DNA of 6,379 nt from contig CALXTZ010000077.1 in assembly GCA_944391545.1 (NCBI GenBank), positions 1-6,379 of the forward strand. Direction: 5' to 3'. A program made the position numbers and the translations under genes. The notes under the pieces were generated by a model, which saw nothing but the letters and a program-made list of their open reading frames with translations, made no database searches and was not told where the DNA came from. Of this stretch, positions 1 to 6,379 are shown one piece after another (the first letter of the stretch is position 1; each line of letters opens with the position of its first letter). This DNA comes from an uncultured Alphaproteobacteria bacterium. GTDB taxonomy: Bacteria; Pseudomonadota; Alphaproteobacteria; CAAHEQ01; UBA3637.

Positions 1-2447
1 GGCGGCGTTCCGGTTTTGTAATCAATGATTTCGGCATGGTTGTCTTCGAACACATCAATGCGGTCTGCTTTTCCGGTCAATTCAAATGTTTTGCCGTTAT
101 CAAGCGCGATTGAAAGGCTGCCTTTTTCTTCCAAATAAAAATGCGGATTGCGGGAAAGCCTTTCTTTTTGGCGATCAATAAACCAAGCCGCCAATCGTTC
201 AAATTTGGGCTTCCAAAAGGCCAACAGTCCTGGCGTAAATCCGGCTTCTTCGAACGCTTTATTCCCTAAATTCAACAAAACGGATATATCCAGGCAAGGC
301 GGCGAGATTTTTAAAAATTCTTCCAAAGCCCGATGCGTGGCAATGCCGTAGTCTTTGATGGAAAGCTCTTCGTCCAATTCATCGAGCTTTTTCAAGCCTA
401 AAATAGACCGCGCATAAATGGAATAAGGATCTTTCATCCACTCTTCAATTCTGGTAACGGATAAACGTTTGGGACGCGCTTCGACAGGCGGCGTGGGAGC
501 AGGGCGTACGGGCATTTCAACGGCATTGACGGATTGTAGAGCTGTGACGATATTTTCCTGTTCGACAGGTCCCTTTATCCCGTTAATTGCCATGAGGGCA
601 TTCATGCGGGATATCCATCTGGACGGGATGCTGGGCGTTCCATCCTGTTTTAACGAACGGGTTAAGATGACTTCTTTTGTCATCATTAAATGGGCAAAGT
701 CATGCGCCATCACGCCGATTTTTTCTTCGGGTAACGGTAAACCGCACATAGCGCGCATCGGTCGACTGAACCATGGATCCGCTTCCACCGTTTGAGGCCA
801 GGTTCCTTCGTTCATTCCGCCGATGATAACCACATCCGGATGTTGCAACCGTGCTTCAATCGGACCCAAAATATCCAATCTCGGATGCATGCCGTAAAGG
901 GGGCGAACATTGACCCCCATGAACAGGGTGTTCAAAAAGGCCGGATAATGATGCGGCCAAATCGGCGCCAGGTTTGTCAGCTCCTCTTGGATTTCCGTCA
1001 GCAAAGCGGCAGCCTGTTCGCCTTCCTCTTTCGCCCATAAGCGTTCTTTGCCGCTTCTGTCATTGGTTTGTGCCAAGTCTTCGGCAACCTTTAAATGCGC
1101 CTTTAACAACTCATCCGCCGGCACTGGTTCCGAACCGATAAAGAGAGTGAAAAAAGGCTCCAACCGTGTTTTAAGTTGCGGAGCAAAAGGCGTTTTTTGA
1201 AGCCGCGCCGTTTTCTCCCAATCCCGGACTTTTAATTTCAAAACGCCGACGGCATCTCCGTCCGTTGCCAAAGGATGTTTTAACAGAGCCAGCAAAGCAT
1301 TGCCTGACTTTTCCAATGCCGCATTAGCCAACAACAACAAATAAGAACCGACCGGCGTTTTTGTCAAAGGCGTTCCGGCCGAATCATCCAACAAAACGTC
1401 CCATCTTTTCATTTCGCTGATGACGCGGCGGCTTAAGGTTCTATCTGTTGTGACCAAGGCGGCTGTTTTACCGGGTGTTTCCAAGACACGCCGCAGTTCG
1501 CAAGCAATCGTTAGGGCTTCGCTGACCGGCGTGGCGCACGCAATGGAACGGACATTTTGTAAAACCGAAGTATCAAACGGTTGAACGTCGCGCCAATCGT
1601 TGGTCGTGACGGCCGGCTTTAAGCTTTCACAGATGAAACGCTGCCTCTCGTCCGCTTTTTCATGAATGACGCGCACGTTTCGTCGGTCAATGTCAAGGGC
1701 GGTCAACAGTTTTTTTAAATGGTACTGCGGATGTGTTTCGTCCAAAGCATCCCAATCTTCATCATTCATGCGCGTGTCCAGATCAGGCAAAATCACATGC
1801 CCGTTCGGTAAAGCATGGACGGCTTTTAAAAATCGTTCAATGGCGGGCAGGCCGCCCGTAAAACCGATGGCATACACCGATTCTTGCGGCGGGGACGTTT
1901 GCCAAGACGAGATGAGTGCATCAATGACGCGAATTTGACGGTCTGCGGGATCGATTTGGTTCCTTTGCGCTAAAATTTGCGGCCAAAAGGTTTTGATAAT
2001 GTCTAAAAATTGAAGCGTTTGTTGCCAATGTTCCGCGAATATATCCGGAACCAATGTTTCCAAGCAATCCAAAGAAACTTCATGTTGGTGCATTTCATCC
2101 AAAAGGGAGGCCAATGATCCGGCCAATTGAAACGCTTTGTCCGGAGACAAAGATTGACGTTGTTGGCATAACCGCATCAGCAAAAACTGTCTTTCTACGG
2201 CCGAAATGCTGTCGGGAATATGCGTGTCCGTTGTTTCCAAATCATACAACGCCGTCATTTTAGGCAACATCATGGTTTGGCCCCGGCTTTGGCGTAAAAA
2301 AGCTTCCCGCATTGTTTTGGTAGCCCGCCGCGTCGGTAAAATCATTTGTATTTTGGATAATCCCCACACATCTTTTTGCGCGTGATTCATCATCTCAAGC
2401 GCCAATATGTCCGCAAAAGAGTGAACGGATGAAATGGTGCTAATCAT
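1..2447 (-). CDS. addB: Double-strand break repair protein AddB, alphaproteobacterial type (C-terminus beyond left edge)
   Basis: This is the AddB subunit of the AddAB helicase-nuclease, which resects double-strand DNA ends for RecA-dependent repair in the cytoplasm. The frame is open from the ATG at 2447 to the edge, giving 815 complete codons; family members are usually about 1000 residues, so some 150-200 are missing. Visible landmarks are ILPTRRA (residues 36-42), AEHWQQTLQFL further on, HPQ (239-241), IIGGMNEGTWP around N546, SVTRIEEWMKDPYSIYAR around D673, and the start of the RecB-like PD-(D/E)XK nuclease: H705 in THRALEEF, then ADRID, then D809 and K811 in DYKTG. No Walker A motif is seen, and the cysteine that begins the iron-sulfur cluster in Bacillus AddB is replaced by D673; I regard both as normal for this type. 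The start overlaps the upstream kinase stop by 8 nt (ATGATTAG). addA probably follows off the left edge (inference). Confidence 0.95.
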   Translation of the reverse strand, partial: MISTISSVHSFADILALEMMNHAQKDVWGLSKIQMILPTRRATKTMREAFLRQSRGQTMMLPKMTALYDLETTDTHIPDSISAVERQFLLMRLCQQRQSLSPDKAFQLAGSLASLLDEMHQHEVSLDCLETLVPDIFAEHWQQTLQFLDIIKTFWPQILAQRNQIDPADRQIRVIDALISSWQTSPPQESVYAIGFTGGLPAIERFLKAVHALPNGHVILPDLDTRMNDEDWDALDETHPQYHLKKLLTALDIDRRNVRVIHEKADERQRFICESLKPAVTTNDWRDVQPFDTSVLQNVRSIACATPVSEALTIACELRRVLETPGKTAALVTTDRTLSRRVISEMKRWDVLLDDSAGTPLTKTPVGSYLLLLANAALEKSGNALLALLKHPLATDGDAVGVLKLKVRDWEKTARLQKTPFAPQLKTRLEPFFTLFIGSEPVPADELLKAHLKVAEDLAQTNDRSGKERLWAKEEGEQAAALLTEIQEELTNLAPIWPHHYPAFLNTLFMGVNVRPLYGMHPRLDILGPIEARLQHPDVVIIGGMNEGTWPQTVEADPWFSRPMRAMCGLPLPEEKIGVMAHDFAHLMMTKEVILTRSLKQDGTPSIPSRWISRMNALMAINGIKGPVEQENIVTALQSVNAVEMPVRPAPTPPVEARPKRLSVTRIEEWMKDPYSIYARSILGLKKLDELDEELSIKDYGIATHRALEEFLKISPPCLDISVLLNLGNKAFEEAGFTPGLLAFWKPKFERLAAWFIDRQKERLSRNPHFYLEEKGSLSIALDNGKTFELTGKADRIDVFEDNHAEIIDYKTGTP

Positions 2448-3429
2448 GTTCTTCCTCGGGCAGCATATGCGGCAGCGTTTGATAAAACCATTCTTTTAAT
2501 TCTGCCAGATAAGGTTCTTCCAAATGTTGTTCCAACAAACCGTAAACATGCGGCAGATGCTTTAAATAACCGGCTTTGTGGTCGCGTTGACACAGCCGAA
2601 CAAAAAATCCCAAAACCCGCAGATGACGTTTGGCCGCTAAAATATGATAGGAGCGAATGAAATCGGCTTGTTCTTGAACGGGGATTTCGGATAAATAACG
2701 GGTCATTAATTGTGTGCGCAAAGCTGTATTCATCGGACGGCGCGCGTCTTCCAACAATGAAACCAAATCATATGAAAACGGGCCGATGCGCGCGTCTTGG
2801 AAATCCAAAATACCGCACGATTGCACGCCCGGACGATCAAGCTTCATTAAATTATTGATATGAAAATCCCATAAAATTAATCCTTGCCCGGTTTCAAGCG
2901 CCTGCGGAATGAGCTTTTTCCATATCCGAATAAAATCCGCTTTGACAGAATCTTGCGTTTTGCCATGCAAAACATATGGCATAAACCAATCCGTAAATGT
3001 TTCCAAATGTTCAATCATCTGCGGTTCCTGATACTTGGCAATAGCGCCGATATCCGACAAAGGAACGGATCGCAGTTGAATCAAAACATCCAGCGCTGCC
3101 GTATAAAGGTCGTGTTCTTGATCGGATGAGCCCTTCAAAAGCGCGGCGTAGGTATCGTCACCGAAATCTTCCAATAGTAACAGGCCGTTGGGCAGATCTT
3201 CATCATAAATAACGGGCGCGCTTAATCCGTGTTTGATTAAGATTTGATCGACTTTGTAAAATTCATACGGGTGTTCCGTTTGCGGGGAGTCCATTAAAAT
3301 ATAGCTTTTGTCCGAACAATCAATCCGAGCATACCGCCGCATCGAGGCGTCTTGTGTCAACCACTGCAACGGAAACATCTCTAAATGATTCCGTTTTAAA
3401 AAAGCCTGAATTATATCGTCACTTGCCAT
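2440..3429 (-). CDS. amgK: AmgK-like N-acetylmuramate/N-acetylglucosamine 1-kinase (aminoglycoside phosphotransferase fold)
   Basis: A 329-residue cytoplasmic small-molecule kinase of the APH fold. Characterised AmgK (Pseudomonas putida) phosphorylates MurNAc or GlcNAc at the anomeric position, feeding recycled cell-wall sugar to MurU; the substrate here is inferred. Numbering from the ATG at 3429, the catalytic loop is LWDFHINNLM with the presumed catalytic D188 and metal-binding N193. GILDFQDARIGP carries the second metal-binding aspartate D209, followed by the family signature YDLVSLLEDARR (220-231). The N-terminal DASMRRYARI and the later KRHLRVLGFFVRL also fit the family. I chose the ATG at 3429 because AAGG lies 8 nt upstream; an in-frame GTG at 3450 would add seven residues and deepen the overlap with tsaE from 19 to 40 nt. 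Its usual partner gene murU is absent between it and addB. Confidence is high for the family and lower for the exact substrate. Confidence 0.85.
   Translation of the reverse strand: MASDDIIQAFLKRNHLEMFPLQWLTQDASMRRYARIDCSDKSYILMDSPQTEHPYEFYKVDQILIKHGLSAPVIYDEDLPNGLLLLEDFGDDTYAALLKGSSDQEHDLYTAALDVLIQLRSVPLSDIGAIAKYQEPQMIEHLETFTDWFMPYVLHGKTQDSVKADFIRIWKKLIPQALETGQGLILWDFHINNLMKLDRPGVQSCGILDFQDARIGPFSYDLVSLLEDARRPMNTALRTQLMTRYLSEIPVQEQADFIRSYHILAAKRHLRVLGFFVRLCQRDHKAGYLKHLPHVYGLLEQHLEEPYLAELKEWFYQTLPHMLPEEEHD
2453..2457 (-). promoter_or_regulatory. Probable ribosome binding site of addB
   Basis: GAGGA lies in the codons for the acidic C-terminus of the kinase (PEEEHD), 5 nt before the addB ATG at 2447. 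Together with the ATGATTAG overlap it supports this start, although the site is constrained by coding for Glu residues. Confidence 0.55.
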
Positions 3430-3875
3430 GTATTTAACCTTTTTTGCCACGAGGCGTCCGCGCTGTCGAACGTAAAAAGACGCGTTGTTCCGTCCACGTT
3501 AATTCGAATGTCCAATCGGTTGGCTTTGGGCAATAACCGCCCCATTTTATCCGGCCATTCGATTAAAGAAACCGCATCAATAAAAGCATCTTCAATTCCC
3601 AACTCATATACGTCCGTCGGCTTGTCCAGGCGATACAAGTCAAAATGATAAATCGGAAAAGCGTCCGTATCGTATACTTGCAATAACGTGAAAGTCGGGC
3701 TGGGAACGTCCTGCGCCGTTTGCGTCATATGTTGGATAAGATAGCGTGAAAAAGCGGTTTTGCCGACGCCCAGCGTTCCCCAGAGGGCAACAATGTCACC
3801 CGGTTGCAACAAGGGCGCCAGGGCAGCGGCTATTTTTTGTGTATCGGTTTCCGTTAATGCTTTTACTGTTTTCAT
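3411..3875 (-). CDS. tsaE: tRNA t6A biosynthesis ATPase TsaE
   Basis: A 154-residue protein of normal family length. TsaE is the cytoplasmic P-loop ATPase that works with TsaB, TsaC and TsaD to make N6-threonylcarbamoyladenosine at position 37 of ANN-decoding tRNAs. The Walker A motif is GTLGVGKT (33-40, K39). The family signatures follow in order: VPSPTF (57-62), HFDLYRL (77-83) with D79, ELGIED (91-96), and IEWPDKMGRLLP (105-116) with E106. D79 and E106 correspond to the conserved Asp and Glu of E. coli TsaE. The Walker A motif has T34 where most homologues have Asp (GDLGAGKT), a mild oddity. The start ATG shares ATGA with the stop of the SNase-like gene. The 17 bases before it are T15 followed by AA, so there is no Shine-Dalgarno sequence and translation probably depends on coupling to the upstream gene. 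The 3' end overlaps the kinase gene. Confidence 0.95.
   Translation of the reverse strand: MKTVKALTETDTQKIAAALAPLLQPGDIVALWGTLGVGKTAFSRYLIQHMTQTAQDVPSPTFTLLQVYDTDAFPIYHFDLYRLDKPTDVYELGIEDAFIDAVSLIEWPDKMGRLLPKANRLDIRINVDGTTRLFTFDSADASWQKRLNTWQVTI
3438..3441 (-). promoter_or_regulatory. Probable ribosome binding site of the AmgK-like kinase
   Basis: AAGG, preceded by further A residues, lies inside the tsaE 3' end and 8 nt before the ATG at 3429. It favours this ATG over the in-frame GTG at 3450. The match is modest. Confidence 0.5.
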
Positions 3876-4696
3876 TTAAAAAAAAAAAAAAAGCCTTTGC
3901 TTTTATTTTGTTGTTGAGATTGTTGCATTTTGACCTTGTCCCGGTAATCCCAAGGCGCCGTAAAAGAGCCTTCCCATAAACCGATTTTTTGGTCATGCGC
4001 TTTTTTTTCATAAGGAATGTACACTTTGGACTGGCTTCTGTCCGCAACGGCCCAACCGCTGGAAACCATAGCCGATCCGACATCAACGCCTTCAATCGCG
4101 CATGTTGCAATGTAATTGCCGAAGCCGTCTCCGCCGACCGGAGTGCAAGTGACGATTTTTCGTAAAATCAACCGCTCTAACGCTTCTTTGGACATATCGC
4201 CGCACGGGTAGCGGTTGCCGTATTTATCGCTGCAATTTTGAGCCGGATCCGGTGCATCAATTCCGTACAGTTTAATGAAAGCCGGACCCATTTGGAAAAA
4301 ATAACCACTTCTGACTTCACTGACTTGACCGGCGACTTTGTCGTGATCCTGATAGCTGGCGATGGCTGCGGTTTGCTCTTCGACGGCTTCTTCAAGCGTT
4401 TGAGAAACCATCGGTTCGTCCTCGTTTGATAAAAAGCTTCGCATCCAGTCGCCGCCCCAACCGAAGACTTTGTAGCCTGCGTATCCTAATCCGAACAGAC
4501 AGGCGGCAATAATCAGTAATTTAAAAATAAAGCCCAAAGATCTCGGAATAATCCATAAACCGAACAAGACTACCAAAATCAACAAGCCGCCGGCAATTTT
4601 GGGATTGTCTTGAATAAAAGGATAATTAAAATAAGCCTTGATAACGCCGCCCAAGATACTGGCCATCAGGATGAATTTCAGAATAATAAGCCCCAT
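3872..4696 (-). CDS. Membrane-anchored SNase-like (thermonuclease-fold) protein, probably not a nuclease
   Basis: A 274-residue protein of unknown role. Residues 1-80 are strongly hydrophobic and can form two or three membrane helices (about 4-22, 36-51 and 54-78). An acidic linker (about 91-118) leads to a staphylococcal-nuclease-like domain (about 120-252). The fold is recognisable from IKLYGIDAPD (141-150), the DGFGNYIATC stretch (190-199), GSAMVSSGWAVA (207-218) and KKAHDQKIGLWEGSF (231-245). By alignment from memory, S. aureus nuclease R35 becomes K142, E43 becomes D150, R87 becomes N194, and the DGDT loop carrying D21 becomes RSGY (129-132); only D40 is kept, as D147. Four cysteines (155, 165, 184, 199) could form disulfides, which would suit a periplasmic domain; topology is not certain. 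The tail is Gln-rich and ends in five Phe and a Lys encoded by a T15 run. The start is firm: AAAGGAG lies 6 nt upstream. pepN ends one base before it. Confidence 0.85.
   Translation of the reverse strand: MGLIILKFILMASILGGVIKAYFNYPFIQDNPKIAGGLLILVVLFGLWIIPRSLGFIFKLLIIAACLFGLGYAGYKVFGWGGDWMRSFLSNEDEPMVSQTLEEAVEEQTAAIASYQDHDKVAGQVSEVRSGYFFQMGPAFIKLYGIDAPDPAQNCSDKYGNRYPCGDMSKEALERLILRKIVTCTPVGGDGFGNYIATCAIEGVDVGSAMVSSGWAVADRSQSKVYIPYEKKAHDQKIGLWEGSFTAPWDYRDKVKMQQSQQQNKSKGFFFFFK
3878..3892 (-). repeat. Homopolymer run of 15 T on the coding strand (A15 on the plus strand)
   Basis: An uninterrupted 15-base mononucleotide run forms the last codons of the SNase-like gene (five Phe, before Lys and the TGA stop) and ends two bases before the tsaE ATG. 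Runs of this length are prone to polymerase slippage in replication and transcription and to sequencing error. With one T fewer, the upstream protein would lose its final Phe-Lys and gain a 27-residue tail read across the start of tsaE, ending at 3796. With one T more, it would stop at TAA directly before the tsaE ATG. The tsaE frame itself is unaffected. Confidence 0.95.
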
Positions 4697-4697
4697 T

Positions 4698-6379
4698 TTA
4701 TGCTCCTTTCAACGCTCTGGAAACGGTTTCTTGAACATTGACGGAAACCGAATCCGTTTTTAAAATGCGCTCCAATTCGTTTTTCATGTGCATCCGGCGC
4801 GTTTCATTAAAGTGAGACAGGCGCGTCAAAGGATGCAAAATCCGTTCTGCCATTTGCGGGTTCAGCGCATTTAAAGCAATGACTTGGTCGGCCAAGAACC
4901 GATACCCCGATCCGTCCGTTGCATGGAAAGACCGTAAGTTGTGCGTAAATCCGCCGATAACTGCCCGAACATTATTCGGATTGGTTAATTGAAATTTCGG
5001 ATGGTGCATTAATTTTTGAACGCGGGGCAGGCTGTCTTTTAAATCCGCCATCGCTTGCAATGAAAACCATTTGTTTAAAACCAAATGATCGTCTTCGTAC
5101 CGATGATAGAAATCTTGCAAAGCTTCTTCAAACCCCGGCAACGCGTGTGTGACCAAAGCCGACAAGGCGGCCATTAAATCAGTCATATTGGTTGATTTTT
5201 GATAAGCTTCTTGAACCAGGTGCGCTTCATCCGTTAAAGCTAAATAAGTCAAGGCGGCATTTTTTAAGGCTCGTTTGCCGGCTTCTTTCGGATCCGGAGA
5301 GAATGGTTTTTCAAAGTCAACCAACCCGGTATAAATGTCTTTTAATCGGTCTTTGAACACATCGGCAAAGGCTTTTCGAACCTGACGCCGCGCATCCAAA
5401 ACGGCATCAACGTCAAATACGTCCGTTTGATCGCCGATGAAAGAAGCGGCCGGTAATAAAACGGCGCGAGCCACAAAGGCCGGATCTGCATCGGATTGAT
5501 TTAAATAGGAACCGAAAGCTCGGATAAAGGCTTCATTCGGCTGTGTCCGTTTTTCGCGCACCATATTCAAAATTTCTTTTAATGCGTAATTTTGACCCAG
5601 TTCGTACCGGTTAAAATCATCCGTATCATACGTCATCAGATGTAATCGTTCTTCATCCGTATAATCGATGTCAATGCTGACCGGTGCCGTAAAAGAACGG
5701 TTAAGGGATAAAACCGGCCGTTGCGGTATGTCTTTAAATGTAAAGGTTTGCTCATTTCGGGTCAAAACAAGCGTTTGTGTTAAAAGTTCTTTGCCGTCCG
5801 GCCCGATGAGCCCCATACCCAGCGGAATGACAAACGGTTCGGTCGTTGTTTTTGTTTTTTGCGTCAGCGTCAGCGTGTATGTCCGCGTGTCCGAATCATA
5901 CTTTTGTGTTACATGAACCGTCGGGCGTCCGGCCGTGGAATACCACCGCATGAATTGAGATAAGTCTGTTTTATTGGCATCTTCCATGCACTTGACGAAA
6001 TCGTCAATGGTCACGGCTTGACCGTCATGGCGGCTGAAATACAAATCGCATCCTTTATGAAAGCCGTCATATCCCAAGATTTTTTCCTGCATCCGGATCA
6101 GTTCGGCTCCTTTGTCATAAACGGTCGTTGTGTAAAAGTTTTCAATCGTCGCAAACGAATCCGGTCGAACGGGATGCGCCAAAGGGCCGTCATCTTCGGG
6201 AAATTGGTAATTTTTCAATATATCGACGTCATCAATCCGTTTGACCGTACGAGATCTCTGGTCGCTTGAAAATTCTTGATCTCGGTAGACCGTAAAGCCT
6301 TCCTTTAACGATAAGTTGAACCAATCTCTGGCCGTCACGCGGTCACCGCTCCAGTTATGGAAATATTCGTGCGCCACAA
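4698..6379 (-). CDS. pepN: Aminopeptidase N, M1 family (N-terminus beyond right edge)
   Basis: Zinc-dependent aminopeptidase that removes N-terminal residues from peptides, mainly in cytoplasmic peptide turnover. The window holds the C-terminal 560 or so residues. The right edge falls just before the zinc motif HEYFHNW; about 300 residues, including the N-terminal beta domain and the GxMEN substrate motif, are missing. Counting from the first complete codon (GTG at 6377, an internal Val and not the start), the zinc ligands are H3, H7 and E26 (SLKEGFTV), and the catalytic tyrosine is Y87 in YDKGAEL. The spacing matches E. coli PepN H297, H301, E320 and Y381 exactly. FMRWYSTAGRPTV ends the catalytic domain and is followed by the beta domain and the large helical C-terminal domain. 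The remaining length agrees with the E. coli enzyme (870 residues), so the 3' part is intact. It ends with TAA one base before the next gene, whose ribosome binding site lies inside its last codons. Confidence 0.96.
   Translation of the reverse strand, partial: VAHEYFHNWSGDRVTARDWFNLSLKEGFTVYRDQEFSSDQRSRTVKRIDDVDILKNYQFPEDDGPLAHPVRPDSFATIENFYTTTVYDKGAELIRMQEKILGYDGFHKGCDLYFSRHDGQAVTIDDFVKCMEDANKTDLSQFMRWYSTAGRPTVHVTQKYDSDTRTYTLTLTQKTKTTTEPFVIPLGMGLIGPDGKELLTQTLVLTRNEQTFTFKDIPQRPVLSLNRSFTAPVSIDIDYTDEERLHLMTYDTDDFNRYELGQNYALKEILNMVREKRTQPNEAFIRAFGSYLNQSDADPAFVARAVLLPAASFIGDQTDVFDVDAVLDARRQVRKAFADVFKDRLKDIYTGLVDFEKPFSPDPKEAGKRALKNAALTYLALTDEAHLVQEAYQKSTNMTDLMAALSALVTHALPGFEEALQDFYHRYEDDHLVLNKWFSLQAMADLKDSLPRVQKLMHHPKFQLTNPNNVRAVIGGFTHNLRSFHATDGSGYRFLADQVIALNALNPQMAERILHPLTRLSHFNETRRMHMKNELERILKTDSVSVNVQETVSRALKGA
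4703..4709 (-). promoter_or_regulatory. Ribosome binding site of the SNase-like gene
   Basis: AAAGGAG lies inside the last codons of pepN, 6 nt before the ATG at 4696. It is the strongest Shine-Dalgarno match in the window and fixes the start of the SNase-like protein. Its overlap with the pepN stop region suggests translational coupling. Confidence 0.8.

Noticed and set aside
148..2263. Several plus-strand open frames of 67-108 codons (148-351, 469-795, 792-1040, 1666-1938, 2054-2263)
   Set aside because: All are antisense to the continuous addB frame, whose conserved motifs cover the same stretch; none shows a recognisable protein motif.
1..2447. Absence of a Walker A motif and of the Bacillus-type iron-sulfur cysteine in AddB as signs of a degraded gene
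   Set aside because: Alphaproteobacterial AddB proteins normally look like this, the frame is continuous for 815 codons, and the nuclease residues H705, D809 and K811 are present.
3448..3450. GTG at 3450 as the start of the AmgK-like kinase
   Set aside because: The ATG at 3429 has a better-placed ribosome binding site and a shorter overlap, and the extra residues (MAKKVKY) match nothing in the family. It remains possible.
3878..3904. Rho-independent terminator at the T15 run
   Set aside because: The stem is only six base pairs with two G-C pairs, it lies within coding sequence, and co-directional genes follow with overlaps. Kept as a hypothesis in the findings, not as a feature.
3796..4110. 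Minus-strand open frame of 104 codons running across the SNase-like/tsaE junction
   Set aside because: It lies in the third frame over two well-supported genes and resembles no family. It matters only as the tail the SNase-like protein would take on if the T15 run lost one base.
5668..6269. Plus-strand open frames of 82-83 codons opposite pepN
   Set aside because: They are antisense to conserved PepN sequence and have no motif or convincing ribosome binding site.
6375..6377. GTG at 6377 as a possible start of pepN
   Set aside because: It encodes an internal Val immediately before HEYFH; M1 aminopeptidases have about 300 residues before this motif, so the gene is cut by the window edge.

Overview
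The window looks like a stretch of alphaproteobacterial chromosome. The best evidence is the partial AddB at the left end, which follows the alphaproteobacterial AddB type along its whole visible length, and the order tsaE - amgK-like kinase - addB, which is characteristic of that class. Base composition is moderate (roughly mid-40s percent GC by eye), so this is not a typical high-GC rhizobial or rhodobacterial genome. A lower-GC alphaproteobacterium, possibly host-associated or from a metagenome, is an inference only.

Everything coding lies on the minus strand, so transcription runs from right to left. In transcription order: the C-terminal two thirds of aminopeptidase N (pepN, 4698-6379, cut by the right edge inside its zinc motif); a membrane-anchored SNase-fold protein (3872-4696) that appears to have lost its nuclease active site; tsaE (3411-3875), the ATPase of tRNA t6A synthesis; an amino-sugar kinase of the AmgK family (2440-3429); and addB (1-2447), whose C-terminus continues beyond the left edge.

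The five genes are packed without any real spacer: a 1-nt gap, then overlaps of 4 nt, 19 nt and 8 nt. No internal promoter or strong terminator is visible and no stretch over 300 bases lacks a gene, so they probably form one transcription unit with translational coupling. They do not form one pathway: peptide turnover, an unknown envelope function, tRNA modification, cell-wall sugar recycling and recombination repair sit side by side.

The points that deserve a second look are the SNase-like protein with a substituted catalytic site, the run of 15 T on the coding strand that ends its gene directly before the tsaE start codon, the resulting lack of a Shine-Dalgarno sequence for tsaE, and the absence of the murU nucleotidyltransferase gene normally found between the kinase and addB. 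I see no mobile element, RNA gene, CRISPR array or clearly novel system.
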